From Cyanobacteria bacterium Co-bin13 (GTDB lineage Bacteria; Cyanobacteriota; Cyanobacteriia; Phormidesmidales; Phormidesmidaceae): a stretch of DNA of 6,835 nucleotides. The notes beneath the pieces are model-generated. The model worked only from the letters and a program-made list of their open reading frames with translations. It ran no database searches and was not told where the DNA came from. The stretch is taken from contig JACVRP010000204.1 of the NCBI GenBank assembly GCA_014534385.1, positions 1 through 6,835 on the forward strand, read 5' to 3'. Made by a program: the position numbers and the translations under genes. Below, piece after piece: positions 6,302 to 6,835 of the stretch (within the stretch, counting starts at the first letter, position 1; each line of letters begins with the position of its first letter).

Positions 6302-6450
6302 GTCATTGCGAGCGAAGCGCGGCAATCTCCTTGTAGCCGCTTTGCAGGGATTGCTATAGCCCTTCGGGCAATAACCCTAACGGGTATGGCTGCGCTAGGG
6401 CTTCGCTTTTCTTAAATGCCCCTTGGGCTATGCGCTTTGCTCGCAGTGAC
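6302..6450. repeat. 149-bp element with nested inverted repeats (MITE/REP-like)
   Basis: The ends GTCATTGCGAGCGAAGCGC (6302-6320) and GCGCTTTGCTCGCAGTGAC (6432-6450) are reverse complements at 17 of 19 positions, and both mismatches allow G-U pairing. Inside, ATAGCCCTTCGGGCA (6356-6370) mirrors TGCCCCTTGGGCTAT (6417-6431) with three central mismatches, and GCAATC (6322-6327) pairs with GATTGC (6349-6354). The whole element could fold into one long, branched hairpin. It has no coding capacity and no clear target-site duplication. From memory, the end motif GTCATTGCGAGCGAAGCG recurs as a dispersed repeat in many unrelated bacteria. It is likely a non-autonomous mobile or palindromic repeat element. 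Confidence 0.65.
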
Positions 6451-6536
6451 TAATTGGGGCCATCCACACTATCAGCGGTCGGGGAAAGAGTATGACAGCA
6501 GCCTTAGGGGTAGCTACCTGCTTAGGTCAAGCTCTT

Positions 6537-6660
6537 GTGGGATAGGCGTCTCGCCTGGCACTAGAAGGGGCAGGCAAGATGCCCGCCCCCGAGAAACATG
6601 GCCTTTTCCGGTTGCTGGCAGGGCAGGCAAGATGCCCACCCCACAAGCAGCATGGCCTTT
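6537..6660. repeat. Tandem ~53-bp repeat plus an inverted related copy
   Basis: Two direct copies share GGGCAGGCAAGATGCCC, then a C-rich block, about 10 variable bases and CATGGCCTTT. They cover 6568-6606 and 6621-6660, a period of 53-54 bp. A third, diverged copy in the opposite orientation lies at 6537-6559 (GTGGGATAGGCGTCTCGCCT…), so copies one and two can form a stem. From memory, the GGCAAGATGCCC-type motif and its reverse complement are common dispersed repeats in cyanobacterial spacers. No coding capacity is seen. Confidence 0.7.
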
Positions 6661-6672
6661 GCTTATTCCCAA

Positions 6673-6835
6673 TTACGGACGGTTGCCAGGGGTGCGTCCG
6701 CCTTCGTCATTGCTGCCGCCGCGAGGACGAGAGTTGCCGGGGTCGCAGCCTTCTGCGCCATTGCCAATGCCCTGGTTGCAGTTGCGACGACGGCCATCAT
6801 CGTCATCATCATCATCGTCGTCATCATCATCCACC
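6673..6835 (-). CDS. C-terminal end of a protein with a poly-Asp run and Gly/Asn/Cys-rich tail
   Basis: Fifty-three residues are visible before a TAA at 6673-6675; the N-terminal part lies beyond the right window edge. Seen: twelve consecutive Asp, then GRRRNCNQGIGNGAEGCDPG, then NSRPRGGSNDEGGRTPGN and the end. From memory, tails of the type GNG.EGCDPGNS…GGSNDE…GTPG follow Asp-rich linkers in cyanobacterial and other bacterial exported or surface proteins. The two cysteines (CN…GCD) could form a disulfide, and the Asp run could bind calcium. The main domain, and so the function, is not visible. The run of codons is real coding sequence rather than noise because GAT and GAC alternate while the following tail is well structured. 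Confidence 0.65.
   Translation of the reverse strand, partial: VDDDDDDDDDDDDGRRRNCNQGIGNGAEGCDPGNSRPRGGSNDEGGRTPGNRP
6796..6831 (-). repeat. GAY trinucleotide repeat encoding twelve Asp
   Basis: Twelve consecutive GAT/GAC codons on the minus strand (nine GAT, three GAC). The in-frame triplet structure makes the length prone to slippage without breaking the frame. Confidence 0.85.

Larger units (their letters stand above)
6130..6672. other. Gene-free, repeat-rich intergenic region
   Basis: This 543-bp stretch lies between the stop of the Asp-rich protein gene and the start of the 77-aa gene. Going right to left it holds the tandem repeat block, the 149-bp inverted-repeat element, about 70 bp of unremarkable AT-richer sequence, and the NtcA-like palindrome. 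The only short frames are unconvincing: a 16-codon plus-strand frame from the ATG near 6492 ends at the TAG at 6543. Accumulated repeats suggest a tolerated insertion region with the promoter of the 77-aa gene at its left end. Confidence 0.6.

Noticed and set aside
6537..6660. Possible CRISPR array
   Set aside because: There are only two direct copies and one inverted copy, the repeats are internally palindromic and diverged, the gap between copies is too short for a normal spacer, and no cas gene is nearby.

Overview
The window looks like chromosomal DNA from a cyanobacterium, probably a filamentous Leptolyngbya/Nodosilinea-like lineage (the genus-level guess is inference). Six perfect copies of the cyanobacterial HIP1 octamer GCGATCGC occur in 6.8 kb (682, 3738, 4110, 4954, 5313, 5737). 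The left-edge protein is a DUF4336 family member typical of cyanobacteria and plastids, and the long ATPase resembles the cyanobacterial copper pumps CtaA/PacS. Every gene I can support lies on the minus strand, so transcription runs from right to left.

Right to left: (1) 6673-6835 is the C-terminal end of a protein with a run of 12 Asp followed by a Gly/Asn/Cys-rich tail. (2) 6130-6672 is a 543-bp gene-free, repeat-rich stretch. It holds a tandemly duplicated ~53-bp unit with an inverted relative, a 149-bp element with 19-bp imperfect terminal inverted repeats, and a palindrome fitting the NtcA consensus TGTA-N8-TACA. (3) 5896-6129 is a small conserved-looking 77-aa protein with a good Shine-Dalgarno sequence. 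(4) 5800-5857 is a strong hairpin. (5) 3275-5686 is a Cu(I)-type P1B ATPase with all catalytic motifs intact. (6) 3130-3172 is a perfect 13-bp inverted repeat ending 4 nt before the next start codon. (7) 1917-3125 is a concentrative nucleoside transporter (CNT/NupC type) with intact binding motifs. (8) 1624-1916 holds a 12-bp triplicated repeat and a GC-rich hairpin. (9) 877-1623 is a sulfotransferase whose frame is interrupted by one in-frame TAG. (10) 585-876 is a short spacer. (11) 1-584 is a DUF4336 protein cut off by the window edge and lacking an ATG start.

The genes do not form an obvious pathway. Copper transport, nucleoside uptake and sulfotransfer are separate functions, and spacers of about 150-540 bp carrying hairpins or repeats suggest mostly independent transcription units. 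I found no convincing new multi-gene system. The points most worth following up are the single nonsense codon in an otherwise coherent sulfotransferase, the inverted repeat abutting the transporter start, the NtcA-like palindrome upstream of the small protein, and the nested inverted-repeat element.
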